A stretch of 64,000 nt of DNA, taken from the NCBI RefSeq assembly GCF_017809215.1, contig NZ_CP065424.1, positions 3,504,001 through 3,568,000 of the forward strand, read 5' to 3'. Numbering within the stretch: the first letter of the stretch is position 1; each line of letters opens with the position of its first letter. The notes under the pieces were generated by a model, which worked only from the letters and a program-made list of their open reading frames with translations, searched no databases and was not told the DNA's origin. The stretch is from Heyndrickxia oleronia (lineage in GTDB: Bacteria > Bacillota > Bacilli > Bacillales > Bacillaceae_C). Below, one piece after another: positions 8,463 to 18,889 of this stretch. Position numbers and translations under genes: made by a program.

Positions 8463-11400
8463 CATTTTTAATAGATGACCACCATCAAAGAAATATAGAT
8501 ATTTACCTATTACTTCTTTTTGTATGATTTGTGTAATAGCTTGTTCATATAAGTCAATTTGAGTTCGATATCTTTTTTCTAATATCGATTTTGCCTCTTC
8601 AAATCCTTCTTTATAGCGATCATATATTCCATCTGTTTTATAGTCTAGAAGGATGATTCCCTCATCGACTTCGATCATACAGTCAATAATCCCTTGGATT
8701 AAAATCATGTCGCTATCTAATCGTTCATTTCCGTACAATTCCTTTGCAGAGACGGCCATACTAAATGGGACTTCTCTTTGAACTCTTTTTGCTGTTAACA
8801 TCTTTTGTCCAATATCTGTTGAAAAAAGCGATAGAATTTGTGCCGAATCAATGACTGCAATTTGTTCGGTAGTCAATAATTCCTTTGCTTCTAAATGTAC
8901 GAGCAGTTGTTCAATGGTTTCTATCGTTGGGGCTTGTTCCAATGATAGATGCTGCATGACCAAATGCATCGCAGTCCCTCGTTCTGCAGGTGAAATTGAC
9001 TTTTGTCTCATAAACCGTGGTCGATTAAAAATTGGCTTCATACTACTATTATGAATAAGATCAATACTAGCAGCCTCATCACGCATTTCATACAAACGTT
9101 TCAGCTCGGAAACAGATTGTTTTGAGCGCTTGATTGTTGAAGCTTGATACGGATATTGATACGTAAGGCGTTCAAATATGTCTATTTTGTGTTCAGATTG
9201 TATCGCTATCGGTTTTCCCGCCTTCACCTTGTCCATCCAAACATCAGTCGTTTCAATTGTTTGATCAGCATGCTCTATGAGACTATTTTTTTCGACTAGC
9301 TCGATTTTCCAATGAGAGGGGTGATCAGTAATCTCTTCTATTAATACCGGCTTTACTTTTAGTTCATCAGGTATGAGTGAATTACCATGTTTATGCCGAA
9401 TGAGTGCTGGCCCAATCCAATCTAAATAGGAAGTAGCTTTAGCTCGAATGCTATCTTTTAATAGCCAGTCTTGATGCTCTAAAGATTTACTCCATTTTTT
9501 TATTGTTTTCTCTGTATTTTTTACCGAACCTACTAAAATCAGCTTTTCCTTCGCCCGTGTTAAGGCAACATATAAAACACGCATTTCCTCAGAAATAGTT
9601 TCTAGCTTTTTCTTGCGTTTTAAGGCTAATTGCGGCAAAGATGGGTAAGTGATTCTTTTTTCTGGATTTACATATTTTGTAGCAAAACCAAATTCCTTAT
9701 CAAATAAATAAGAATGATGAATATCCATCATATTGAACTTTTTTGATAATCCTGCAATGAATACAACCGGGAATTCTAAACCTTTACTCGAATGGATTGT
9801 CATAAGCTTTACAACATCTTCTTGTTCACTAAGTGCCCTGGCAGTACCTAAGTCATCTCCTCGATCCTGCATTTTTTCAATGAATCGTAAAAAACGGAAT
9901 AATCCCCGAAAGGAAGTTGTTTCGTATTGTCGAGCCCGATCATAAAATGCACGTAGATTTGCTTGACGCTGTTTCCCTCCTGGTAATCCTCCAACAAAAT
10001 CATAAAAATGTGTATCACGATATACTTGCCAAATTAATTCTGATAGGGAACCAGTTCGCGCCATACTTCTCCACTCATTTAATTTTTCTATAAAACGGCT
10101 AAGTTTTTCGTGGAGTTCACCATTTTCAATTGTTGGTGTGGACAATATAAAATTTTTCACTGCTTCATAAAATGTTCCGCTCTTCGATTCAATTCGAATC
10201 ATTGATAACTCCTCTTCATCTAATCCCAAAATAGGTGACCTCAATACAGAGGCTATTGGAATATCTTGATGCGGATTATCAATAATTTTTAATAAAGAAA
10301 GCATTATGGCAATCTCTGTTGCATCGAAATAACCGGTAGAAAGATTTGCATAAATAGGTATTCCTTCATGCTTAAATTGTTCCATTATTTCAGGTGCCCA
10401 AGGCATGGACCGCAATAAAATGACAATATCACTATATTGGATCGGACGATACGCTCCTGTTTTCGGATTAAAGATTGGTACTTTCTCCTTAATTAATCGC
10501 TTTATCCTTCTTGCCATATACCGAGCTTCTAATTGTGATTGTTCTAAATCCGCTTTATCGAACTCATCATGCTCTTGATCCATTTCAGTTTCGTCACTTT
10601 CATCACTAGCGTCCTCCTGATTAATCATAACGAACTCAATAGGATAGCTCTCCTCTTCAGGATAAGCAGCACCTTTTACTAGTTCTGCTTGCTTATCATA
10701 CTCAATCTCACCAACATTTGTACCCATGATTTGTTTAAAGATATAATTTGTTCCTGCTAGCACTTCAAATCTACTACGGAAATTTTGTGATAAATCAATA
10801 CGTAATCCAGTTCCGTCGCCGTCTGCACGAAATCGATGATATTTATTTAAGAAAAGATTTGGTTCTGCCAAACGAAAACGATAGATCGATTGCTTTACAT
10901 CACCAACCATAAACAGATTCCCATCATACTCCCCATCTGCTGTTACAAGTTTTAAAATGGTCTCTTGAACCATATTTGTATCCTGATATTCATCCACAAG
11001 GACCTCTTTAAATTGTCTACGATAATTGTTAGCAGCAACAGACGGTTGTATTTCTCCACTTACTGAAGAGTCACCAGCAAGGATTGCTAAACAATAATGC
11101 TCTAAATCAGAAAAATCCACTATTCCTTTTTCCATTTTCATCTGATTAAAGCGTATGGAAAATGTTTTAGTCAATTCTATTAATGTTACAATCGTATCCT
11201 TCATTTCACCTATATCTTTTAGAAATGATTCTGGTTTTCTTTGAAAAAGCTCATCTTTCAGTTTTTCTAAAGCTGTCTTAGCTGACTTCCTTAAATCATC
11301 TGCATTTTTAACAAGATCTTTGTCAAATTCATCTCCCCGACAGCTTTTCGCACGAGTAAATGCCCAAGCATTCATCTCCTGATATAGATCCTGCCAGGAA

Positions 11401-12230
11401 CCTTCACTTGCTTGCAGTAATCGATCAACGATTGCTATATCATCTAAATAATTCTCTGCTCTAGGAGCCGGTCCACCAGGTACTTTGCTAAGATTTAGTG
11501 CCTCCTCTAACATTTCCTTTGCACCTTGTAATGTTAGTTTAATATCAAAAAGCAGCACATCTATAAATGGAAGGTCGTCTATCGTAGTTGACTCATCTAC
11601 CCTGTACAAATCAATAATTTCATCTAACCAGCTGTCCGGATTAGGATGAGATCTAGAGAATTCATATAGCTTTTGAATTAAGTCCTGTAAGCCTGCATCA
11701 CTTCGATCATTGGTAAATGTATCGACCAATCTAAAAAATGAATCATTATTCTCCTTGCCGTATTCATCCTCAAATAACTCATCTAGCACTTCATCCCTTA
11801 AAAGGTCTGCCTCTGTTGAATCAGCCAAACGAAAACTAGGGTCAATATCAATTAAATAATAATATTTTCTTATGACCTCTAAACAAAAAGAATGCAAAGT
11901 TGAGATAGAAGCTTTATTTAAAAGGGTTAATTGCCGTCTTAATCGAGTCGAATGTGGCTGTTCACTAATCGCTTTCTCTAGTGCAGCACCAATTCTATGC
12001 CTCATTTCAGCAGCAGAAGCATTCGTAAAAGTAACAACTAATATTTCATCCACATCAATCGGATTTTCCATCGCAACTATTTTTTTTATGATTCTTTCTA
12101 CTAAAACGGCCGTCTTTCCAGAACCTGCTGCCGCAGCTACTAAAATATCTTGATCCTTTGCCATAATTGCTTTCCATTGATCATCAGTCCAAGTTGCTTC
12201 TTGAGGCTTAGATGGTATGGCTGTTTTCAT
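8460..12230 (-). CDS. addA: ATP-dependent helicase/nuclease subunit AddA
   Basis: A 1,256-residue UvrD/PcrA-type 3'-5' helicase fused to a RecB-type nuclease. Walker A is AAAGSGKTAVL near residue 35; later helicase motifs include VDEYQDTN, VGDVKQSIYRFR, and LMTIHSSKGLEFPVV. The nuclease active site is near the C-terminus (GIIDCMIEV then LLDYKTD). With AddB it forms the double-strand-break end-processing complex that feeds RecA-dependent repair, the Gram-positive counterpart of RecBCD. ATG 12230 follows GAGGAGG inside the end of addB (23-bp overlap), so translation is coupled. Unlike B. subtilis, no sbcDC follows; gerP comes directly after. Confidence 0.97.
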   Translation of the reverse strand: MKTAIPSKPQEATWTDDQWKAIMAKDQDILVAAAAGSGKTAVLVERIIKKIVAMENPIDVDEILVVTFTNASAAEMRHRIGAALEKAISEQPHSTRLRRQLTLLNKASISTLHSFCLEVIRKYYYLIDIDPSFRLADSTEADLLRDEVLDELFEDEYGKENNDSFFRLVDTFTNDRSDAGLQDLIQKLYEFSRSHPNPDSWLDEIIDLYRVDESTTIDDLPFIDVLLFDIKLTLQGAKEMLEEALNLSKVPGGPAPRAENYLDDIAIVDRLLQASEGSWQDLYQEMNAWAFTRAKSCRGDEFDKDLVKNADDLRKSAKTALEKLKDELFQRKPESFLKDIGEMKDTIVTLIELTKTFSIRFNQMKMEKGIVDFSDLEHYCLAILAGDSSVSGEIQPSVAANNYRRQFKEVLVDEYQDTNMVQETILKLVTADGEYDGNLFMVGDVKQSIYRFRLAEPNLFLNKYHRFRADGDGTGLRIDLSQNFRSRFEVLAGTNYIFKQIMGTNVGEIEYDKQAELVKGAAYPEEESYPIEFVMINQEDASDESDETEMDQEHDEFDKADLEQSQLEARYMARRIKRLIKEKVPIFNPKTGAYRPIQYSDIVILLRSMPWAPEIMEQFKHEGIPIYANLSTGYFDATEIAIMLSLLKIIDNPHQDIPIASVLRSPILGLDEEELSMIRIESKSGTFYEAVKNFILSTPTIENGELHEKLSRFIEKLNEWRSMARTGSLSELIWQVYRDTHFYDFVGGLPGGKQRQANLRAFYDRARQYETTSFRGLFRFLRFIEKMQDRGDDLGTARALSEQEDVVKLMTIHSSKGLEFPVVFIAGLSKKFNMMDIHHSYLFDKEFGFATKYVNPEKRITYPSLPQLALKRKKKLETISEEMRVLYVALTRAKEKLILVGSVKNTEKTIKKWSKSLEHQDWLLKDSIRAKATSYLDWIGPALIRHKHGNSLIPDELKVKPVLIEEITDHPSHWKIELVEKNSLIEHADQTIETTDVWMDKVKAGKPIAIQSEHKIDIFERLTYQYPYQASTIKRSKQSVSELKRLYEMRDEAASIDLIHNSSMKPIFNRPRFMRQKSISPAERGTAMHLVMQHLSLEQAPTIETIEQLLVHLEAKELLTTEQIAVIDSAQILSLFSTDIGQKMLTAKRVQREVPFSMAVSAKELYGNERLDSDMILIQGIIDCMIEVDEGIILLDYKTDGIYDRYKEGFEEAKSILEKRYRTQIDLYEQAITQIIQKEVIGKYLYFFDGGHLLKM

Positions 12231-15200
12231 TCGTGATAACCTCCTCTCTCATTCTTGCTAAGACATCTTCTTTGTTTCTAGAATTTAATACTCGATAATC
12301 ATTACTTTCCAGTGATTGATCAAACTGACAAACTGATTTAAAAGCACAGTACTCACAAGGCGTTCGCTTTTTGAATTTATACGGCGCAATATCTACCATG
12401 CCTGATGAAATGTCATTTCCCGATTTCTTATAAAGCCTTCTTACATACTGACTCATAAGTTTAAAATCTTCTTCACTAGCTACCTGTGAACGTGAAGATA
12501 ATGTACCGTCTTTTTTAATTTCCGCTGATACAATTTTTGATTTTCCACTTTCTAATGTCTGATCCATTAGTTTAATTACATTCGCGTCGTCTACAAGTAG
12601 ACCTTTCATTTTAAAACTTTTAAAGATTTCTTCATCTATTTCATCCAGTGTTAAAATTCGATTACTTTTAACAATAGGATTGTGTAAATGAAAATATAAA
12701 ACGCCTGCGGGCACGCCCTTTGTACCAATTAAGTTCTGTGAATGAGTCACTACTATATCCAAATAAGTTAACATTTGTAGTGCCAAACCATAATATACTT
12801 CTGTTAAATCTAATTCCCTCGCACTAGATTTATAGTCAATCACACGTAAATACACTCCATGATTGTCCTGTGCTTTATCTACACGATCAATCCTACCTTG
12901 CAGCTCCATTTTAGTCCCGTTTTTCAGTGTAAAGGTTAATGGTGGTAAGAATGCTTTCGGTCCGAAGCCTAATTCGAGCCCTATAGGTGCAAAGCCACTA
13001 ACTTTGGCATGTTCACTTAATATTTGAGACGCCCTTCCTATAACTTGCTCTAGCTTTCTTTTAATATAGTGATGACGATTAGAACTTAATAATATTTGAT
13101 GTTGCAGCATTGGAGCTAAAAAGGCGACTGCCTCTTTCGCTAAATGACCACATTGTTCTTGAGTTAAGTTTGCCCAGGATATTCCTTTTTTCTGAAGTTC
13201 TTCTGCAATCCATTTTAGTGCACCATGGAACAAGTCACCAATATTCGGCGCTTCAAGCTTAAATATTTCTCGTTCCTGGAGCTTTAAACCATGAGTGGCA
13301 AAATGGGAAAAAGGACATGCATGGAATAACTCCATTCTAGAAACACTTGCTAATATTGTGTCTCCATATAAATCTTGACTAATTTCTTCAGATAATTGCT
13401 TTGCCTGATTTTGATAAAAAAGGCTTGAAATAACATGCAATGCACGCTGCTTCTCATACGGATTTTCGATATAGTAATGATAAACATCCCACCAAAAATC
13501 AGCCATTGGATACTTTCTCATTTTTAATTGGAGCTGGTTCGTTAAATACCCAATTGCACGATTCGGATGTGAAATATAATCCAGTTGCTCTTCATCCATT
13601 AACTCAGATGGATCATTCACCGTCAGCTTCTCTACTAGATTAGGAAACATCTCTTTTATTCTTTTAATATATGGAGAAGCTAACAGAGCTTTCCCTTCTT
13701 CATTTGCAATTGGATAGGATAGATATAGTTTCTCAGATGGAGTAGTCAATGCCTTATAAGCAATAAATTCTTCATCTAATAATTTCATTCTGCTACTTGG
13801 CGCTATCTTTATCCCGCTATCCAATAGCTTCTCGCGATCAGAGTCTGCTAATACGCCCTCTTCATTAATTTTCGCAGGAAGTATTCCGTCATTTAAACCA
13901 ATGACAAATGCTGCTTTAACGTCTGACAATCGCGATAACTCAAGATTAGCAATAATGACTTGATCTATCGCTGGTGGAACAATGGAGAATTTCATTGCTT
14001 CAATACCAGCATCTAATATTGTCGCAAATTTTTTTAATGATAGTTTCTCCTCACCTAGAACTTCAACAAATTGATCGAGTAATTCCATGACAGCATTCCA
14101 TGCCTGATCATGTTCTCTTGCAGAAACTAGATCCCCTCGGTTTTCCGCTTTATTTCTCAGATTCTCAAGCTTTGCTGGAATGTCTAATTCCTCTAAAAAT
14201 AAAAAAAGACTTTCACAGTATTCAAATCCTACTTCCGCTTTATTCAATCGACGAGCCAAACGGTTTATTGGTCCAGTAATCATAGACCGAAGCTCATTAA
14301 TGTCAGACTCTATTTCTTTTTCTTTATCTGTTTGAGGAACAGACATATTTTCTAATCCGCGAAATCTTCGATAGCCCCAACGTTCTTTGCTCGTCCATTT
14401 AGAGCCTTGTATCCCATAAGCTAAGACATAATTTTCTAGCTGATCCATTCTTTCTCGTAATCTTCCATTTTCCATTTGTAAAGGAAAGAGTAGTTCCGTT
14501 TTCACTGCACGAAATACAGGTTCATATCGCCAATAATTATTAATAATTTCAAAGGTTGAACGTATAAACTCAATTAATGGGTGATGAAGCATTGATCGCT
14601 TTTGATCAATATAATACGGAATCTCGTAATCAAAGAAACATGTTTCTACTATTTCTTGATAGTCATTTCCATTTCTCACCAGAATTGCAATATCTGCATA
14701 ACGATATCCGTGATCCATTATAAGTGTACGAATCTCACGGGCAACCGCTTCAACCTCTGCTCTTCTGTTCCCTGCTTGATTTAATTCAATTTGTGGTAAA
14801 CCACGATAGGCATGGACAGGGATTTGATCGAAATGCTCTTCTAATGAATCTAAACTGTCATGTGCAAATCGAATGGTGTCACGTAATTGGAATGTTTCCT
14901 CAATGTTGATTCCATCTTCTTTAGCCATTGTAAATAATATATTATAGGTCTCACCCGGCATCCGAAATAAGTGAAGGTCATCGGGTGGAACTTCTTTAAA
15001 AGGCTGATCCAATGTTAAAGCAATCGAAACTCGCTTACAGGTTTTCATCAATTGCTGAATGACCAAATATTCTTGTGGGGTAAAACTATGAAACCCATCA
15101 ATATATATTTCCGCTGCTTGTAGATAAGAAGAAGCTTGAATAGATGTAGCAAGTAATTTCAAATAGTCTTCCGAATCTATATATTTATTTACTAATTGTT

Positions 15201-15714
15201 CCTCAAAATCGCGATAAATCAATGATAAATCATGAAGCTTATCCGATAATACTTTCTCATCGTTGCGATTCTCTAATTCTTTTAGTTTCAGTTCAATCTC
15301 ATTAGGCTGAATACAATAACGTTTAAATTCCGTAATCATTTTTTCGACGTGGTGGACGAATCCAGTTTTATCTGCAGCTTGTCCAAATAATTTAAATTCA
15401 TCCTTTTTATCTTCAATAATTTTTCGAATGAGCATATTTAAACCTTCAGTCGTAATATGTAAACGACTGATGCCGCCCGTCTCTTGTAATATTCTCCAGG
15501 CAAGGCGGGTAAAACTGAATACTTGTGCACGTATCATTCCAGCTAACCCTGGGGTCTTGATAAAGCTATATTCAGATAAAAAAGTCATTTGATCTGGTAC
15601 TAAGTAAATAATGGGTGTGCCATTTGGGTCCTGCTTTAATTTTGTGCGTATTTCATCCGTTATCAACTTTGTTTTTCCCGAACCTGAACGACCAATGACA
15701 AAACGAACAGACAT
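12208..15714 (-). CDS. addB: ATP-dependent helicase/nuclease subunit AddB
   Basis: A 1,168-residue partner of AddA with an N-terminal Walker A (GRSGSGKT, residues 8-15), an inactive helicase-like core that recognises Chi in the family, and a C-terminal nuclease domain (RVIDYKSS). Cysteines expected to bind a 4Fe-4S cluster are present: one in FHACPFSHF near residue 800 and three in PCEYCAFKSVCQF near 1121-1130. ATG 15714 follows AGGTAGGAG. First gene of the addBA operon. Confidence 0.97.
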   Translation of the reverse strand: MSVRFVIGRSGSGKTKLITDEIRTKLKQDPNGTPIIYLVPDQMTFLSEYSFIKTPGLAGMIRAQVFSFTRLAWRILQETGGISRLHITTEGLNMLIRKIIEDKKDEFKLFGQAADKTGFVHHVEKMITEFKRYCIQPNEIELKLKELENRNDEKVLSDKLHDLSLIYRDFEEQLVNKYIDSEDYLKLLATSIQASSYLQAAEIYIDGFHSFTPQEYLVIQQLMKTCKRVSIALTLDQPFKEVPPDDLHLFRMPGETYNILFTMAKEDGINIEETFQLRDTIRFAHDSLDSLEEHFDQIPVHAYRGLPQIELNQAGNRRAEVEAVAREIRTLIMDHGYRYADIAILVRNGNDYQEIVETCFFDYEIPYYIDQKRSMLHHPLIEFIRSTFEIINNYWRYEPVFRAVKTELLFPLQMENGRLRERMDQLENYVLAYGIQGSKWTSKERWGYRRFRGLENMSVPQTDKEKEIESDINELRSMITGPINRLARRLNKAEVGFEYCESLFLFLEELDIPAKLENLRNKAENRGDLVSAREHDQAWNAVMELLDQFVEVLGEEKLSLKKFATILDAGIEAMKFSIVPPAIDQVIIANLELSRLSDVKAAFVIGLNDGILPAKINEEGVLADSDREKLLDSGIKIAPSSRMKLLDEEFIAYKALTTPSEKLYLSYPIANEEGKALLASPYIKRIKEMFPNLVEKLTVNDPSELMDEEQLDYISHPNRAIGYLTNQLQLKMRKYPMADFWWDVYHYYIENPYEKQRALHVISSLFYQNQAKQLSEEISQDLYGDTILASVSRMELFHACPFSHFATHGLKLQEREIFKLEAPNIGDLFHGALKWIAEELQKKGISWANLTQEQCGHLAKEAVAFLAPMLQHQILLSSNRHHYIKRKLEQVIGRASQILSEHAKVSGFAPIGLELGFGPKAFLPPLTFTLKNGTKMELQGRIDRVDKAQDNHGVYLRVIDYKSSARELDLTEVYYGLALQMLTYLDIVVTHSQNLIGTKGVPAGVLYFHLHNPIVKSNRILTLDEIDEEIFKSFKMKGLLVDDANVIKLMDQTLESGKSKIVSAEIKKDGTLSSRSQVASEEDFKLMSQYVRRLYKKSGNDISSGMVDIAPYKFKKRTPCEYCAFKSVCQFDQSLESNDYRVLNSRNKEDVLARMREEVITNENSHTI

Positions 15715-15808
15715 AATTTCATCTCCTACCTACCTTCATATACTTCTATTATAATATAATTTCCACATTACTACGGATGAAAAAATTTGGTTAACGATTA
15801 AATTGAAA

Positions 15809-15836
15809 AAGGTCAATGATATGAACCATTGACCTT
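15809..15836 (-). terminator. Terminator of AIM24-type gene
   Basis: Stem AAGGTCAATG/CATTGACCTT, followed on the minus strand by TTTTTC. Confidence 0.75.
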
Positions 15837-15856
15837 CATCTTACACTACTATTACC

Positions 15857-16645
15857 TCAATCCCCATCAAAAAGATTAAATAAACCTTTTGCAATACTTC
15901 CTTCATCTTTTGAACCGCCAGCTGCAGGCATTGCAGCAAATACTCTACTAGCAAGTCGACTAAATGGCAGTGATTGGACCCATACGGAACCTGGCCCCCT
16001 CAATGTTGCAAAAAACAACCCTTCTCCTCCAAATAATGCAGTTTTTACCCCTTTAACAAACTCGATACTATAATCGACTTCTTGAGTCATTGCTACTAAG
16101 CATCCCGTATCCACACGAAGTGTCTCCCCAGGTGCTAAATCTTTTCTATGTATCGTTCCTCCTGCGTGAACAAACGCTAATCCATCACCTTCAAGTTTTT
16201 GCATAATAAATCCTTCTCCACCAAAGAAGCCAGTTCCAATTTTACGTTGGAATTCGATCCCTACTGAAACACCCTTTGCTGCTGCTAAAAATGCATCCTT
16301 TTGACAGATGATTTTCCCTCCTAATTCACTTAAATCCATTGGGATAATTTTGCCTGGATAGGGTGAAGCAAAGGACACATGTTTTTTCTCCATTCCTTCG
16401 TTAGTAAAGGTTGTCATAAATAGACTTTCACCAGTCAACATTCTTTTTCCAGCACTAAAAATCTTACCCATAAATCCACTACCACCAGAAGAGCCGTCCC
16501 CAAAGATAGTTTCCATATGAATATTATCTTCCATCATCATTAAACTTCCTGCTTCAGCTACTACAGTTTCTTGAGGATCTAGCTCTACCTCAACAAACTG
16601 CATATCATCGCCATAAATTTTGTAATCAATTTCATGATTATTCAT
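15857..16645 (-). CDS. AIM24/TIGR00266 family protein
   Basis: A 262-residue protein built of Gly-rich beta repeats, as in the AIM24 (TIGR00266) family: [15 protein letters not shown] near the N-terminus, [20 protein letters not shown], and paired [17 protein letters not shown] and [18 protein letters not shown] blocks. The family has a TRAP-like beta fold and no settled bacterial function. No signal peptide. ATG 16645 follows GGAGG. It is a single-gene unit bounded by terminators. Confidence 0.85.
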   Translation of the reverse strand: MNNHEIDYKIYGDDMQFVEVELDPQETVVAEAGSLMMMEDNIHMETIFGDGSSGGSGFMGKIFSAGKRMLTGESLFMTTFTNEGMEKKHVSFASPYPGKIIPMDLSELGGKIICQKDAFLAAAKGVSVGIEFQRKIGTGFFGGEGFIMQKLEGDGLAFVHAGGTIHRKDLAPGETLRVDTGCLVAMTQEVDYSIEFVKGVKTALFGGEGLFFATLRGPGSVWVQSLPFSRLASRVFAAMPAAGGSKDEGSIAKGLFNLFDGD

Positions 16646-16807
16646 CGTTTTTCCTCCATTAAATAGGGTGCAAATCTATATATGTATTTTATTAAAAGAA
16701 AAGACTTTCGGCTATATAAAAAATAATCTATTAATACTATTTTAGGCGATACTTACCCTCTTTGATTGTATTTTCATCAAACACTTCTTTTATTAGCCTT
16801 CTTTTCT

Positions 16808-16852
16808 TCAGTCAGTAGGGCTTTTACAAAAGCAACAGAACTATACAAAACA
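16808..16852 (-). repeat. Dispersed intergenic repeat, short copy D
   Basis: Reverse-strand copy of the repeat whose head reads TATAGnTnnGTTGCTTTTGTAAAAGCCC; the palindrome GCTTTTGTAAAAGC lies at 16820-16833 on the complement. Only the head of the repeat is present. Confidence 0.5.
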
Positions 16853-16877
16853 TCCTTTTATTGAATTTAAACTAAAA

Positions 16878-16901
16878 ATGGGACCGTGGAATTGGTCCCA
16901 T
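16878..16901 (-). terminator. Terminator of the SDR gene
   Basis: Stem ATGGGACC/GGTCCCAT, with TTTTTA after it on the minus strand. Confidence 0.75.
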
Positions 16902-16920
16902 TCAGTCATCTTTTTGTTTT

Positions 16921-17661
16921 TTACATCATAATCCCGCCATCTACATGGAGAACAATACCGTTTACGTAGTCCGATTCATTCGAGGCTAAATATAAATAAG
17001 CATTGGCGATGTCTTCGGGTTTTCCTAATCTTTGCATTGGAATAGAAGCTTTCATTGCTTCAACTACTTTCTCAGGTACTGTAGCCACCATATTCGTTTC
17101 TGTAAAGCCGGGTGCCACAGCATTTACATTAATTCCTTTTCTTCCTAATTCTTTTGCCCATGTTTTAGTCATTCCAATAATAGCTGCCTTTGCTGCTGCA
17201 TAATTGGTTTGCCCAACATTCCCATAGACACCGCTAACAGAGGATGTACTCACTATTTTTCCCTTCCCCTGATCGATCATGAAGGGCGCTACAGCTTGTG
17301 TACAGTTAAAGACTCCTGTTAAATTCACATCAAGAACTTGTTGAAAATCTTCTTGCTTCATTTTTGTTAGCATCGCATCTCTAGTAATCCCTGCATTATT
17401 AATAAGAATATCGACTGTCCCAAATGTACTTACTACTTGTTCTACCATCATCCCCACACTATCTTTATTAGATACATCAACCTGAACAAATATAACATCA
17501 TAGCCTTCTTCATTTAACTCTGTCTGCCTCATAACACCTTCTGCTTCATTGAAATCTGCAATTACTACCTTTGCTCCTTCTTCGGCAAAACGTTTAGCAG
17601 CCGCAAATCCAATTCCATTGGCTGCCCCAGTTATAATTGCTACTTTATCTTTTAACCTCAT
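16921..17661 (-). CDS. SDR-family 3-oxoacyl reductase (FabG/PhaB-like)
   Basis: A 246-residue classical short-chain dehydrogenase. Cofactor motif TGAANGIG (11-18), NNAG near 89, catalytic Ser-Tyr-Lys in STSSVSG and NYAAAKAA, and a C-terminal YVNGIVLHVDGG. It reduces a 3-oxoacyl group with NAD(P)H; whether ACP- or CoA-linked (fatty acid or hydroxybutyrate metabolism) cannot be told from sequence. It is not in the main fab cluster, so I treat it as a FabG paralogue. ATG 17661 follows AAAGGGGG. Single-gene unit. Confidence 0.88.
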   Translation of the reverse strand: MRLKDKVAIITGAANGIGFAAAKRFAEEGAKVVIADFNEAEGVMRQTELNEEGYDVIFVQVDVSNKDSVGMMVEQVVSTFGTVDILINNAGITRDAMLTKMKQEDFQQVLDVNLTGVFNCTQAVAPFMIDQGKGKIVSTSSVSGVYGNVGQTNYAAAKAAIIGMTKTWAKELGRKGINVNAVAPGFTETNMVATVPEKVVEAMKASIPMQRLGKPEDIANAYLYLASNESDYVNGIVLHVDGGIMM

Positions 17662-17713
17662 ATAAAGTCCCCCTTTAACCTAAAAAATTTCAAACCCGTA
17701 AATCATGAATTTA

Positions 17714-17881
17714 GACTGTTTTCTTATAGCTTGTTGCTTTTGTAAAAGCCCAACTACCGGCTTTTATCCCCACTAAAAGATTCAGCAATTCTTATGAAGT
17801 TTGTAACTCTTTTCTTAGTGAAATGAATAGATATTTGTTGAAGATTTACATAAATAGAAACAATGTTTAAGAAAAGAGCTT
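17714..17881 (+). repeat. Dispersed intergenic repeat, copy A
   Basis: About 168 bp. Head has CTTATAGCTTGTTGCTTTTG followed by TAAAAGCCC (palindrome at 17736-17749); tail has CAATGTTTAAGAAAAGAGCT. Copy B at 35 kb shares both head and tail. It fills most of the 345-bp gap after the SDR gene; nothing coding is seen there. Confidence 0.6.
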
Positions 17882-17960
17882 GAATGTTTACAAATATTTG
17901 TATTCGACAAACCTAGTGTTTTTTCCTATGTCCTCCATCATTTACTCCAATTAAAATAAA

Positions 17961-17981
17961 AAGGCCCCCTTAGGAGCCCTT
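17961..17981 (-). terminator. Terminator of TVP38-type gene
   Basis: Stem AAGGnCTCC/GGGGnCCTT on the minus strand followed by TTTTTATT. Confidence 0.65.
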
Positions 17982-18006
17982 CAATAAATATGCTATGTAT
18001 AGTTAC

Positions 18007-18624
18007 TTACCCTCTTTGTTCTTTTTTTTCCATTTTTTTTGCTAGTCTTGCCTCGATTCGTTTTCCAATAAACCAAAGGACTAAAATTATTAGAAAGACA
18101 CCTACTGTTTTTAAAGGGTTCTTGATGAGAGAGACCAAATCATATCCAACGAAACTGACGATAAAGATCATTACCATTTTTCCGGCAACAACCGCTAGGA
18201 TATATTGAAAAATATTAATTTTTGAGAGACCCGCAACAATATTCACAACCGCTGAAGGTGTAAATGGAAAACATAAGAGTAAAAATATAGGGCTAAATCC
18301 ATGAGCCTCGAGCCAATGGGTAATTTTTTTCACTTGACGATTTTTACGTAGAAAAGAGAGTATACGCGTATTACCAAATCTACGGATAACCAAAAAAACT
18401 AAAATAGCACCGCCACTAGCACCCGCCCAGGAAATTAGAAAACCATACCATAGTCCAAAAGCATTAGCATTGGCCAATACGATGATTACTAGTGGTAGAA
18501 ACGGTAAAAAGGCTTCTAATATAAGTAATAAAATCCCAGGTAAAGGTCCAAAGGAACGATATTGATCGATTAAATTCATCATATTTTCAATGGTAAACCA
18601 TTCTTTAAAAGCGTGAATATCCAT
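18007..18624 (-). CDS. yhjE: TVP38/TMEM64 family membrane protein
   Basis: A 205-residue DedA/VTT-superfamily protein with about five membrane segments. The core motif region reads WAGASGGAILVFLVIRRFG, with a second one at FPFTPSAVVNIVAGLS. Family members are implicated in lipid scrambling or membrane homeostasis; the role here is not known. The place near addAB and comK fits B. subtilis yhjE, so the symbol is positional. ATG 18624 follows AGGGG. The C-terminus is strongly basic. Confidence 0.8.
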   Translation of the reverse strand: MDIHAFKEWFTIENMMNLIDQYRSFGPLPGILLLILEAFLPFLPLVIIVLANANAFGLWYGFLISWAGASGGAILVFLVIRRFGNTRILSFLRKNRQVKKITHWLEAHGFSPIFLLLCFPFTPSAVVNIVAGLSKINIFQYILAVVAGKMVMIFIVSFVGYDLVSLIKNPLKTVGVFLIILVLWFIGKRIEARLAKKMEKKEQRG

Positions 18625-18852
18625 CTTGTTTCCCCTATCCTAAAAAGCCCACTAAATAGAAATTTCCTTTAGTATAGCATAAAATAAGATAGGTTTATAA
18701 TTCTATAGCTAGTTAATTCATCATACGAATACTATTTAGATACTCTTAAAAGATAAATCATACATTTTTTCTTTGCAAAATATCTTACTTTTCTCCCGCA
18801 CTTCCCTGTAAAGAAGTATTAGTATAAAGTCTTCCTATTTTACATACATACG

Positions 18853-18880
18853 AAAAAAACCACATTTTGTGGTTTTTTTT
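18853..18880. terminator. Bidirectional A/T-tailed terminator
   Basis: Stem AAAAAACCAC/GTGGTTTTTT. It lies directly after the S9 peptidase on the minus strand. Confidence 0.75.
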
Positions 18881-18889
18881 CGAGATGAT

